Below are positions 43,956 to 54,400 of a stretch of 64,000 bases of DNA, one piece after another (positions within the stretch are counted from its first letter, which is position 1; the number at the start of each line of letters is the position of its first letter). Source of the stretch: Chara braunii (taxonomy: Eukaryota; Streptophyta; Charophyceae; Charales; Characeae); contig BFEA01000866.1 of NCBI GenBank assembly GCA_003427395.1, positions 213,981 to 277,980 of the forward strand, read 5' to 3'. Made by a program: the position numbers and the translations under genes. Under the pieces are notes generated by a model. That model did no database searches and had not been told where the DNA came from. It saw only the letters and a program-made list of their open reading frames with translations.

Positions 43956-44330
43956 GGAATCTCCAAGCGTGCCGACGTTTTCCTGTCAATCCGGTGCAGG
44001 TGCCCTGCAATCACAACACTTTTCTGGGTTTTACTGCCCCACGACTGATACGATTGCCCTTTTTTGAACTCGAGAATCTCTGAGTTTCAAATCGTCTTCT
44101 CGTTCTTCGTTAGCTTCACACTCACCACCCGTTTCATTGTCGGGTCAATCTTCACTTCGCATCCGAGGAAATCCCACTTACATGTCTCATTGTCGGTCCG
44201 CTTGAGGGAAAGGTTAGAGGGGTAACACTCCTCAAAACGTTCCCAGACCTTGTCAAGTTCCTGCCCGGTTGATGTCTTACTCGCTATGATCAAGCTCACA
44301 TCATCAATCAGACGAACGCCGAAAACCCTC
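43952..44330 (-). pseudogene. Penelope-like RT, catalytic box and thumb
   Basis: Follows a frameshift at about 44330. The catalytic Asp pair is in 'VRLIDDVSLIIAS' (Ile-Asp-Asp at 44308-44300; the family has a RxxDD-type box in place of the usual YADD). Next come 'WDFLGCEVKID' and, after an in-frame TGA at 44089-44087, the thumb ('KSVVIAGHLHRIDRKTSARL'). The frame ends at TGA 43954-43952, also present in the fragment at 36444-36672, which may be the true end. Confidence 0.8.
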
Positions 44331-45462
44331 TGCCTATTAGCCCTAGACTACAAAGGAAATTGTGTTCCTCATAGGCACAGAGTATGCACGCAAGAGGTGG
44401 GCTTGTACTCTTGCCCATCGGAATACCATTTCGTTGTTGCAACAAGACATTGAGAGCGAAGGTATACGTATGTTTCAGTTCGATTTGCACGAACTTGAAT
44501 ACATCATCAAAATCTAATAATTGTCATGGATCCTGTCCAGTAGTCAAACCAAATGTCGATGCTCGTCCGCGTGTATTCACACGCACGAAATGCCTTCCCT
44601 TCTCCTTGTGCCACTTGATAATCCAATGGGCAACCGACAAAATCTCGTCACGAGCTAACCTGTTGAACATATCCTTAATGTCGTAGGACCACGCCGTCAG
44701 TATCACTCCATTACCTAGCCGGGCGCACTTGCTGTTGAATGAGTCTAAACGACTCGCCAATGAGTCCTGTGGTAACGAAAAAATGAGGTTATTCAATCCC
44801 TTTGCAACTGCTTTACAAGTTCTTGTTGTAGGCTCAGAGAAGGTTGGGCATATTAGTCTATACCGATCCAAGTCTTTATGCTTTGGTAAAGCATAAACCT
44901 TCCCTACGTGCCCTTTTCCGTCCCACTTCCTAAAGGCAAGCAGTCCCTCCTTCTTCAAACATTCCCTAGTCACGGTCATAGCGTTAGATTCGGTCCCCGC
45001 AATTGGGATATATCCTTCATTCCGTATGAACAACTCAAACATTCCCTGATAATAGAGGGATGGAGAGATTAAAAATGTTTCACCTGGGTTCCTGTGCAAA
45101 GGAGTAAGTACAAGACCGTCAAACCTTGATTTGAGGTCGAGTACGACTCCCTTGTCCAAGTAGCCGTGTTCCTCCGTTGCCGTCAGTTGCATACATCTTG
45201 CTGCTTCGGGTAAAGAGCAGATTATCGACTGCCCTTTCTCGTTACCCCAAAGGCTAAAACCTTCAACAATTTCGGAACTCGGTCTGCTTATTCGATCTTC
45301 CTGTCGAGCTAAAGGTACATTATGAGCATTCAAGGCCAAGTCAGGGATTCCTTCCACCTCCTGTAGTTGGCAGCGCACGTGACCTCTTACCCGTGGGTAA
45401 GGAAAACCTGCACAAGCACAGGCTGACACATCAGCGCGATCGAACTTTCGTTGATTGTGCAA
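44308..45462 (-). pseudogene. Penelope-like RT, fingers and palm
   Basis: Reads leftward from about 45410. Motifs: 'KGVVLDLKSRFDGLVLTPLH' and 'RNPGETFLISPSLYYQ' (N-terminal region of plant-type Penelope RT), 'VYALPKHKDLDRYRLICPTF' (the K-H-K...R motif), 'LTAWSYDIKDMFNRLARDE' (first catalytic Asp in S-Y-D-I). After an in-frame TGA at 44526-44524 come 'QRNGIPMGKSTSPPLACIL' (G-x-P-M-G...S-P motif) and 'AYEEHNFL'. It enters this frame from another by an indel near 45400-45460. Confidence 0.85.
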
Positions 45463-46030
45463 ATGTCCGCAACACTTGGATTTTTGACCCAGACGATGCG
45501 GACTGAAGACCGTACTCTACGGATGATACAGTGGGGGAGTTCACACTTACTCAACTTGTCGTTAACTAACTTCCGAACTTCACACAACTTGATCCTATTC
45601 TCAAACAAAAGACGAATAACTAGAGGAGCGGACAAATTAAAACCAAATTCCTCGCGGATCACTCTACTCATTAGTTTGCGTAAGTACGTTTGTGTTGACG
45701 ATCGTTCGAAGTCTTCCGTGGCGTCGAAGAGTCACACTTACTCAACTTGTCGTTAACTAACTTCCGAACTTCACACAACTTGATCCTATCATCAAACAAA
45801 AAACGAATAACTAGCGGAGCGGACAAATTAAAATCAAATTCCTCGCGGATCACTCTACTCAGCAGTCTGCGTAAGTACGCTTGTGTTGACGATCGTTCGA
45901 AGTTTTTCGTGGCGCCGAAGAGTCCGTCCAAGTCATCCAAATTCCACTTCCTGATGTCTTCCAACTTACGAGGATTCTTCAAGAGTGAGATTAAGGTTGG
46001 CTTGAACTTGCTTCCCTTGCGATGCCATCT
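45387..46030 (-). pseudogene. Connector between GIY-YIG and RT, interrupted by a tandem duplication
   Basis: Continues the GIY-YIG frame after the TGA at 46033-46031. It contains 'RKLEDIRKWNLDDLDGLFGA' and 'LSRVIREEFDFNLSAPLVIR'. The second block occurs twice because of a 191-bp duplication. After the second occurrence the frame goes on with 'SSVRIVWVKNPSVADICTIN' toward the RT. No named domain. Confidence 0.7.
45541..45915 (-). repeat. 191-bp tandem duplication inside the Penelope-like coding region
   Basis: Units start TCACACTTACTCAACTTGTC at 45541 and 45732. They differ at several bases (for example CTATTCTCAAAC versus CTATCATCAAAC), so the duplication is not recent. The length is not a multiple of three, so it shifts the frame. 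Confidence 0.93.
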
Positions 46031-46033
46031 TCA

Positions 46034-46867
46034 GAGGTAACATACTTCGAAAGTTCCCCCTGCTTCGAGTACTTCCTTGCATTCACGGAAGCTTTTTAGT
46101 ACGCCCTCAATCTTCAAACGAGTCTTCCCGAAAACTTTCTTCAGTCTACGCCAAGTACAACACCAAATCACGCCTCCACTCGACACCAATCGGAAGTTTC
46201 GTTGATCCCTTGCTTCCACATCGGCTAGAAGGTCAAAGACTCTAATCGTTGGCTCACCTCCTTCCACACAGATGCGGATCGGGTGTAATGCCTCTCTATT
46301 AGTGACAGCGTCAGTTTTCACATCGGCAAGCGTATTACCACGTTGTCTTTCCTTCCTTCCTATTCGACTCCTCCGCTTACCCTTGCTGGTCTTCCCGGCA
46401 GTATTTAGGAAGGGCGACCATCGCTTGATGTACAAAGCTTCAAGTGTCGTTAAGTCCCCAACTGCGCAAGCGTCCACTGGTATCAGAGTGTAGGTCTCAT
46501 CCGCGAAAGATTCTCACCAACGATAAAGATGCGTAGACTTGCGTATCTTCATGAATACCCAGCGGTGTTCCCTCCATCGTACAATCGGCTCTCTTGAGGT
46601 TTGTCCTACGTATTGCGACTTACACACAAGAGATGTAATGATGTATACGCAAGCAACAAATTCTAGGAAATCTAAGCCATACCTGTGATACATATCCAAC
46701 CATGCTGGGACGCACTTCTCCAGCCAATGTATCAGCCCTTTCAAAGCTAACAAAATTACCAGCAATTGGTACACTACCTCAACTTCACAATCGATACTCG
46801 TTAGTTGTTTACGGAAGTCAATCACAGTCTCACAAATCAAAAACCATTGCTCGTTAGTCAGCGAATT
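46034..46867 (-). pseudogene. GIY-YIG endonuclease domain of the Penelope-like element
   Basis: Probably nicks target DNA for element integration. On the minus strand: 'FVACVYIITS' (GIY motif, about 46660-46634) and 'SQYVGQTSREPIVRWREH' (YIG motif and the conserved Arg). After an in-frame TGA (46516-46514) come 'TLEALYIKRWSPFLNTAGK' (conserved Glu and the P-x-L-N motif) and a basic stretch. Key residues Tyr, Tyr-Val-Gly, Arg, Glu and Asn are all present. It lies in the same frame as the upstream CCHC protein, separated from it only by a TGA (46870-46868). Confidence 0.85.
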
Positions 46868-48172
46868 TCACGCATTACTCACGTCGTCTTCCTCATTCGA
46901 CACATCCCCAGAATCGGAATCGAGGATGATCGTCGGCCCAGTCCCCCGATGTTCCGGACCAAACTTTACTTCGGCACGACGATCAGCCAAGTCAAAAATG
47001 GCTTGCAAATTGGTTTTGTAGGGAACACCCTCCCTGGCGCAAGTAGCCCGAATTTCGTCGTGGTGAATAGGGATAAGATCCCTGTGTGTGGCTTCCAAAA
47101 ACTGCATTCGTTCCAAGGTTGTATATTGGAGAATCGCCTTCACCGCTATCATAGCCACGCGGTTGAGTCGCAACGTGCTGGTCTTCTTCAAAGCGGGTCT
47201 CATCCGTAGCTTCTCCGCAAGACGAAGCGGTTTCAAATTCGTTCTCCTAGTGACTCGCTTCGTTGGGGTTGTGACTCGTGGGTTATTCCCCAAAGGTGTA
47301 TCTTCCCCGCGCTTGCGTTTCTCCGTGATTTGCAGCCCCTCGGTGCTCTTGGTGATCACATCGATCGCGCTCTCATTAGCTACGCCCGATGTGGATGCGA
47401 TAGCTTCAGGTGCCTTCCCCTTATCCTTCGCCAGAATATTACTCTCCGACAACACTTCTCTTATGATGTTTTTGAGGCGGTCGTCCACGGTACCAAACCG
47501 TAGTCCAACCGAAACTTCAACATCCTTAGCCATCGCTTCACGTTCTTCCTCTTGCTTCCGTATTTTATTGAGTCTTCGTTGTCTCTTGAGTTCTTCGGCT
47601 CGCTTTGCCGCTTCAGCCGCTGCTTGCTCCTCCTCCTCGCATTTCTTGGCTTGCGCCTTCTCGAGTTTCTTCCTCTCCTTCTCGGCCCGACGGGCCATCT
47701 CAGTGTCGACGAAAGCCTTCATTGCTTCGACGGTCTTCTCGAGATTCTCGGTCCGATTCATCGTCTTCGATTCTTCGAACGGAGACCGCTCGGTAAAGGT
47801 GCCACGGTTGGATTGTGGTGAGCCTGATCGCCCACGACGCTGGAATTCAGGAGGGCATCGATACCCATCCGCCCCCATTTGTCTTCGTGTCTCAGGGTTG
47901 GTCCACAGCCTCCAGCAGTCGCTACGGTAATGGCCTACGACTTTACAGCCAAAGCACACGACCGGTGGTGGTCGTCGTGGCGAGTCAACATGTCGTTCGT
48001 TGCTACGTTCGTCGCGTCCTCGCCCACTCCGTCCGTGGTCTTCACGCCTCCGCTCCCTTCGGTCTTCAGGTTCATCGTCACGGTCCAAACTTGGGGCGTG
48101 ATACCTCCGATCTCGCTCATCACCATAGTTTCCTCGTCGGTAATCATCGCCGCGATCATTTCGTTGTGACAT
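46868..48172 (-). CDS. Gag-like CCHC and coiled-coil protein of the Penelope-like element
   Basis: An open frame of 434 codons from ATG 48172-48170 to TGA 46870-46868. The first ~65 residues are Arg/Asp-rich. A single perfect zinc knuckle follows ('CFGCKVVGHYRSDC', Cys-X2-Cys-X4-His-X4-Cys). Residues ~140-215 form a long Glu/Lys/Ala coiled coil ('EEEEQAAAEAAKRAEELKRQ'). The rest is basic with a stretch 'LERMQFLEATHRDLIP' and an acidic end. It probably binds element RNA. Because the next domain continues in the same frame past one TGA, it may originally have been the N-terminal part of one polyprotein. The start was chosen at the first ATG; an upstream TTG is less likely. Confidence 0.75.
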   Translation of the reverse strand: MSQRNDRGDDYRRGNYGDERDRRYHAPSLDRDDEPEDRRERRREDHGRSGRGRDERSNERHVDSPRRPPPVVCFGCKVVGHYRSDCWRLWTNPETRRQMGADGYRCPPEFQRRGRSGSPQSNRGTFTERSPFEESKTMNRTENLEKTVEAMKAFVDTEMARRAEKERKKLEKAQAKKCEEEEQAAAEAAKRAEELKRQRRLNKIRKQEEEREAMAKDVEVSVGLRFGTVDDRLKNIIREVLSESNILAKDKGKAPEAIASTSGVANESAIDVITKSTEGLQITEKRKRGEDTPLGNNPRVTTPTKRVTRRTNLKPLRLAEKLRMRPALKKTSTLRLNRVAMIAVKAILQYTTLERMQFLEATHRDLIPIHHDEIRATCAREGVPYKTNLQAIFDLADRRAEVKFGPEHRGTGPTIILDSDSGDVSNEEDDVSNA

Positions 48173-48315
48173 ACTTGTAGAATCCTCCAAATAGCCTAAG
48201 TGGTCCTCGCTTCACTCCTTCGCAGAAAAGCAACCCAAAATGGACTTAGTTCTCAAACGTGCTCACACTCTCCCGGCACAGCATCCAGGTGGTTTCACAC
48301 GGGCTTAAGCAGGTC

Positions 48316-48987
48316 TTGAGTTTAGACAGTGAGATACATTTCATTCAAAAAACATCAAGCATGCACATCATGTATTGACAGTACACGTCACGACACAAAG
48401 AGAATACGTCACTACGCAAGGAGTAATGATAGAAAGAGTAAATCCATTCAATCGATCTAGAAAAATAGATCCCCGAATGGTTTCGATCGCCTCCCGACGA
48501 TCGTCCTCAGGGGGTTTTTTCCTCTTGACAATCCCCGCAAACCCTTCTCGCCACCAACCCGCCTCTGCTGCACCATCGGCATCACGGAAATGCCGACTGC
48601 ACCGTCGATCCCGTAGAGAGACAAAATGTTTACTCGTCATTGCTTATCTACTCGTTGGTTCCGCGCAGATTCTCCGGTACCTAAAGTCAGGCCCTGACAC
48701 GACAAGGCAACAACGGGCCTCTTCCGACAGATTAGGTGGGTCCTAACCCCGGGGGGGCTCAAAAAAGCAACAAAAACAAGATCCGGTCGGTCTTCGTACT
48801 TCTTGCTACACACAAACACAAGAACAGTTATAACAGCTGCATCAGTAGTTTCCTGGTTGGAGCTACTGACCTACGACCTATAAGTGGAGGGGTATGGGAC
48901 ACAGCTGCCACAGGAAAGTCCCAGGTAAACGAAGTTGGAAAGAACAACGTGGTTCTCCCCCAAATGACCTTGTCCACTGGTACAATC
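48316..48987 (-). repeat. Right direct repeat (pseudo-LTR), upstream of the coding region
   Basis: Counterpart of 42812-43485. In element orientation it lies 144 bases upstream of the first ATG (48172) and would carry the promoter. Confidence 0.9.
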
Positions 48988-50076
48988 AAATGCATTAACC
49001 ATCGTTATGTATCGGTAAAACGGACTTTTATATGTTACAGAAAATTAAGCCATAACTACTCATAACAAGATGTCGTAAAGCAATATAGCAAAAAAAACAA
49101 TAAAAAACACATAAACCACATGAGAAAAAAAATCAAATCCAATAACAAACCAACAATCAAAAGTAACGATAAAAAAAAATGGAATAAGAATCCTACACGA
49201 TCACAAAGAAATGAAAAGTGGCAAAACGTTGTTATAAAAATGGAAAAGCAAATCGATTTAAAGAAGATGCAAAACAGACAAGGAAGAAAATAAGAATCGT
49301 GTCAGTGGTAAAACCACTAATGGTAAAACAAATTCATAATAATCAAAGTCACGGTTAGTATATAAAAAAAAACAAAGCAAGCGTTGAGACGACCCAAACA
49401 AGATAGAAAGCAACATAAAAAATAACAATCAAACGTCATCCGACCTATACATAGATAGAGATTAAGAGACAAAAAAACTGTTAGTATCACAGCTACGAGC
49501 AGGTGAAAAAAACGTTAATAAAAAATTTGTTACGAGCGACCAGCTATGATGGCGTACCAAGAGAGAAACAGTCCAGTGTCAATGGGCAATCACGGTAGTT
49601 AACAGAGCAAAAAACAGTAAAAAAAAAAAAAAAAAACTAATTGCACAAAAGCACAAGAAAAAGGTTCGCCTAATATTGCGAGCGAGAACTCTACATAAGA
49701 TGTATATCCAACTTCAACCCATTAGCAAGAGCAGACCATGAAAGCCACCTATATCAATGTCTATCCGTATGGATCTTTTTCTCATGCAACGAATTCATGT
49801 GCGAGCGTAAAGCATCCCATCGTTCATTTAGAGAGCGTAGAAGCGACAAAGTGACGTCACCAACACAAACACTCAGGAATTTCATGCCCAAGCATCATCA
49901 CATCAAATGCATAAAGTCATAACAAACTAAACATCAATGGAGTTTTAAAAACTCAAGAACAGTAAACACAAGATAGCGTAAGTATATGTTGAAGTAAAAT
50001 CAATAGCAAACCCTTTATGAACCTTTCCTAGGAAATCACGCAATACCTGCTTCACGGTGCAACTTCAATCTTGTGT
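48988..50076. other. A-rich unassigned stretch
   Basis: Many short A runs and no open frame of note. No element end recognised. Confidence 0.45.
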
Positions 50077-50598
50077 AACATGAAAATTCTCATAAGAAAT
50101 GAAAGTTGTAAACACATTATATTAAAACAATATCCTTTATATTAAAAAATGATCAATACCAATGTTCGTCATATTCTAAAAATTTTAATTTGTTTTAACA
50201 AGTTTTCGTTTAAAAATTAGTTTTCCCTTCCAATTACATCTATTTGTTGAAGATGGAATGAGAGTCTGAACGAGTTTATGAAATATTTTAATTAAACTTT
50301 CATTTTACTACAACAAATATCTTATAATTTATATTGGATTAACCGATTTATAACTTACAATCCTTACATAGAATAACGGTCATATTAAAATATTTTATGA
50401 ACTCATCCAAACTTTCATTCAATCTCTAGCATAAAGCTTAAATAAAACGGGATACTCCATCTTGGAATAAAAGTTTTCAAGTAAAACATAAATTTTTAAA
50501 AATGGAGTGACATTTTTAAAGATGGAATGAAAATTTAAAATTGAAAATGCAATTTTACTATAAAATAATTATTTAATTCAAGGATTTTTTTTCTGTTG
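50077..50598 (-). mobile_element. MITE family M1, copy 4
   Basis: Same internal order as copy 1, ending TTTTTTTTCTGTTG. Diverged. Confidence 0.8.
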
Positions 50599-50823
50599 TG
50601 GCAACCAAACGGCAGACGAAGCCACTTAGCAGATCAGCGGTAGGCAGCAGAAAAATGAATCAAATGTATAACAAAAAATGAGGCTCCCTCCGAAAGCCCA
50701 TACTACTCAAAGAGTTTTGTATCGAAGGAGCAAGGGGTCAAAAAACCCACTCTATTAAGTTACATATCTCTTGTATGACGAAAATCGAATCCCACTTTTT
50801 TTATGTTTATAGTATTTCATGAA

Positions 50824-51324
50824 CAACTCTCACAAAAAATAAAAGATGAAAAAACGTTCTTTTTTTTTTATCCGTCATATTTAAAATTTATCATTCCAAT
50901 GTTTGTCCAATTCAATTTTATTTGACAATTTCTTGTCCAAAAATGAGTTTTTCTTTCCAACTGCATCTGTTTGTTGAAGATGGAATGAAAATTTATACGA
51001 GTTAATAAAATATATTAATTAAATTTTCATTCTGCTACAAGAAATATCTTATAACTCAGATTCCATTAACATTTTTATGACTGAAAATTTGTATATACAA
51101 TGACAATTTAATTAAAATATTTCATGAACTCATCCAGACTTTCATTCCATTTCTAGCATGCAGTTCAAATGAGAAGGGATGCCCCATTTTTTGAAGGGTG
51201 GTTTTCAAGTTTGATGAATTTTATTTTAATTGGAATGACATTTTTTAAGATGAAAAAAATAAATAAATTCAAAATGTATATTTTTTATAGAATGATGATT
51301 TAATTCAGGGAATTTTTTTTGTTG
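50824..51324 (-). mobile_element. MITE family M1, copy 5
   Basis: About 500 bp in the same orientation as copy 4, ends GAATTTTTTTTGTTG. Contains the family block CATGAACTCATCCAGAC. Confidence 0.8.
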
Positions 51325-51624
51325 AAGGAGGTCAGGAATCCCTCAACAATACAACTCGGAGTCTGGGGCCATTACCCAGTTCAGGCTAAAAGTTGAAAAC
51401 CAAGTCCAGCGTCGCTTGAAATCAATGCTCAGAGCGTAAGAAAGGACGGTCAAAGATGAACGAATACAACTATAAAAAGTTACTTAGAAAGACACTACCT
51501 GAATATTCTCAAACTTATCTCACAGAGTCATAGGTGTTTGGTCAAAGTCAAATAACTATGCGAAAAAAAAACATGAGGGCGGTTAAGACTGGTTTATGAT
51601 ACATGATCGCCGCATACCTAGGCT

Positions 51625-51996
51625 CTCTCAGCCTATGTGGGCTGTTATAAATAGGGTGTGCCTAACTCGGCCTAACATGAAGGCGTCCCATAAGAGATTC
51701 AAATTGAACAACTTGTTGTCTTCTGTGAAGTCATCCCATTTGTAGGGTAATGACCGTTTGTTTCTGAAGGGGTGTCTCGCAAGTTCAACCGATGTTGATG
51801 ACTTTCCGCACTCTCAACCTATAAGGGTTGTCATTAATAGGGTATGTCTAACTGAGCCTAACATGCAGGCGGTCCCATAAGAGGTTCAAATTGAACAACT
51901 TGTTATCTTCTTTGAAGTCAACCCATTTGTAGGGTAATGACCGTTTGTTTCTGAAGGCGTGTCTCGCAAATTCAACCGATGTAGATGACTTTTCAC
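51625..51996. repeat. 186-bp tandem duplication
   Basis: Units start CTCTCAGCCTATG (51625) and CTCTCAACCTATA (51811). Both contain GGTAATGACCGTTTGTTTCT. Diverged by several percent. Confidence 0.9.
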
Positions 51997-52200
51997 ATTT
52001 GATTCAGTCTGCCATGATGTCGAGACGGAGCATCTGCTTGAATTGTGGCAGTAGTGCTGACAATGAAGATGTTTGTGTTGAAAATTTTTCGGTCTCTCCT
52101 TGCTAGCCATAGAGCCAAGAAGACCCCTGCTCTAAAGTATTGGGATAGTGTGTTCGGCTACTGATCTTTAAAGAGGGAGTTAGTCCTTCCGGTGATTATA

Positions 52201-52719
52201 GCAGAAAAAAATACAGAATTAAATAATCATTCTATAAAAAATATATATTCTTAACTTAAACTTTCATTCCATCTTTAAAAATGTCATTCCACTTTTAAAA
52301 ATTTTCGTCTTACTTGAAAACTTTTATGCCAAGATTGGGGTATCCCTTTTTATTTGAACTGCATGCTAGAGATGGAATGAAAGTCTGGATGAGTTCATGA
52401 AATATTTTAATTTGACTTTCATTCTATATACGGATTTTCAGTCATAAATAGGTTAATCCAATTAAGTTAGAATATATTTTTTGTAGTAGAATGAAAGTTT
52501 AATTAAGATATTTCATAAACTCGTTCAAACTTCTATTCCATCTTCAGTAAATAGATGTAGTTGGAAGGGAAAACTAATTTTTGGACGGAAACTTGTGAAT
52601 TAAAAATGAAAATTTTACAATTTAACAAACATCTAAATGATAACTTTTGAATATGACGATTTTTTTTTTAAATATAATGTTTTTTTATCTTTCATTTTTT
52701 TGTGGGAATTTTTCTGTTG
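52201..52719 (+). mobile_element. MITE family M1, copy 6
   Basis: Orientation as copy 3, ends GCAGAAAAAAATAC and GGAATTTTTCTGTTG. TA occurs directly on both sides. Confidence 0.8.
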
Positions 52720-52999
52720 TACCTGTCATGATTCAAAAATTTCACCAGTGTATATGTCTTTGTCTGTAAAGAATTTAAAATTTTTCAAAATCCTTCGACG
52801 ATGACACATTTCAAACATAGTTGCAGCCAATCTTCTAGACAGTGATGTGGGCAAATATAAAAAAAAACAGATATTTTCACCCCCTTCTCAACATACTATA
52901 GGGTAGTTGGTACGCAAGAGAGGATGTGCAATCTTTGGAGTCCTCCTACTTTTGTCTTAAGTGTAGACAGTATAATATGAATGAAAAAGAAGAGTCGTT

Positions 53000-54400
53000 T
53001 ACGAGAAAGTGGTTGGAGGTTGAGGGTGGACATCCTTCTCTGTCGGCTGATAGAAAGGTTAGCTTGTAGGGTATGGGATTGAGAGTGAAGGTTATACCCA
53101 ATTTTAGTAGAATAATAGTTAATTGAAATTTTGGTGGAGGGTTTTCCCTTGTAGTCAGTCTCCAACCGTATCAGCATATGTCTACTTTCCATCTGTTGAT
53201 AGGGTTTGTCTGCATGATGACCTGAAAATGTGGAGCGTCACTGTTTACTTTTTAATGTTGAAACCGGATTTCCTCCATGCCTTCCGGACAAATTTCCTTA
53301 ACGTTTTTCGTTTGGGTTAACTTGAAATTGCTTAGCGATCATTGGGATGCTTCAACTGTGCAATTTTCCTTAATCTTATCGATTTTATAAAATTGATCGA
53401 TGATCGTTGAGATCTTGAACCGCTGTTGTTCCTTGTAGTTGGTACCTTGTTGGGAGAGGGTAGAGACCTAGGAGGATGGAAGTGCACTGTTATTTCACTT
53501 CTTATGAGGTGTAAGTCTGCTAAGAGTGATATGAGTTGATGATCCGTTTTCCAAGTGTTATGTTTCTCATTCCAAATGCGTCGCACTACCTAAACACCTC
53601 GCTGCATTCATTTAAGTCCAAAGCTCCCATCTGATTTTGCTACAGAGAAAGGAAGTTCGATCAGATTAAGGATAACCGAGTTTTCAAATATGCAAGTATT
53701 GATAATTTTGTACCTAGTTTCAAACAAGCCAAAGAGTTGGGGAAACCTTTTCCCCCAACTTTGAGAATGTTACTCCACATTCCGCCTGCAGGTCTAGATG
53801 TGAATGGCTGCATCAATAAGGTTTATCAAACTTCTGCCGGATTGGAAATTTTACATTTTTTTGCAAAAGAGCATTGGGTGAGTGCAATCTACGATTGATG
53901 CTTTATTTGATGTTAAAAAAAAATGCTCTCACTGGCCACTTGACCAAAAGAGCACGATTTTGGATCTCAGGGTCGATGATCCTCAGACCTCCTGTGTTTT
54001 TTTTTTTCTCAGTTATCTCTTACCATGCCACTTTTCAGAGAGTGGATTTTGCTTGAGATTTTCATTTCCATAGGAATCGGGAAAGTAATCGCCTGATATT
54101 CGTGGCAGAAGCAGCGGTAAGATCTCAAATTGACAGAATATCCCATACTTTGAAGGAAGTAAAAATATTAATGACTATTGGTCTTCCAAAAAGGGATAAG
54201 AAGTAAGTTTTCACCACTTAGCGCATGAATCCCTAACTTTATTCTCAATGATAGAATCATGTTTTTGAGATGAATCCTTAAATAATAGAATCATGTTCTT
54301 GAAATGAGTCATCGAGGAAAACTTGGAGTTGGGTTTGCCATGAAAGCCAAAATTTAAGGCCAGGGGTTAACCTTGTAAAGTGAGGGCAATCGATTTTTCC
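53000..54400 (-). pseudogene. LINE-C ORF2, C-terminal remnant
   Basis: Only weak protein sense remains after the RT. The piece around 54050-53950 reads like the 'PLSEKWHGK' segment found after LINE RT domains. I could not place a C-terminal zinc finger. Confidence 0.4.

Larger units (their letters stand above)
42812..48987 (-). mobile_element. Penelope-like retroelement with upstream GIY-YIG endonuclease and gag-like part
   Basis: Minus-strand element of about 6.2 kb bounded by two ~0.67 kb direct repeats (48316-48987 and 42812-43485), comparable to the pseudo-LTRs of Penelope-like elements. The coding order is CCHC zinc knuckle, coiled coil, GIY-YIG nuclease, then RT and thumb. In canonical Penelope elements GIY-YIG follows the RT; the reverse order is known for the Chlamys/Naiad clade, to which this presumably belongs. 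It is inactive as it stands (TGA stops, two frameshifts, one internal 191-bp duplication). Confidence 0.82.

Noticed and set aside
47088-47930. A 280-codon plus-strand open frame.
   Set aside because: It is the antisense of the CCHC and coiled-coil protein, whose minus-strand reading has a clear zinc knuckle and biased composition.
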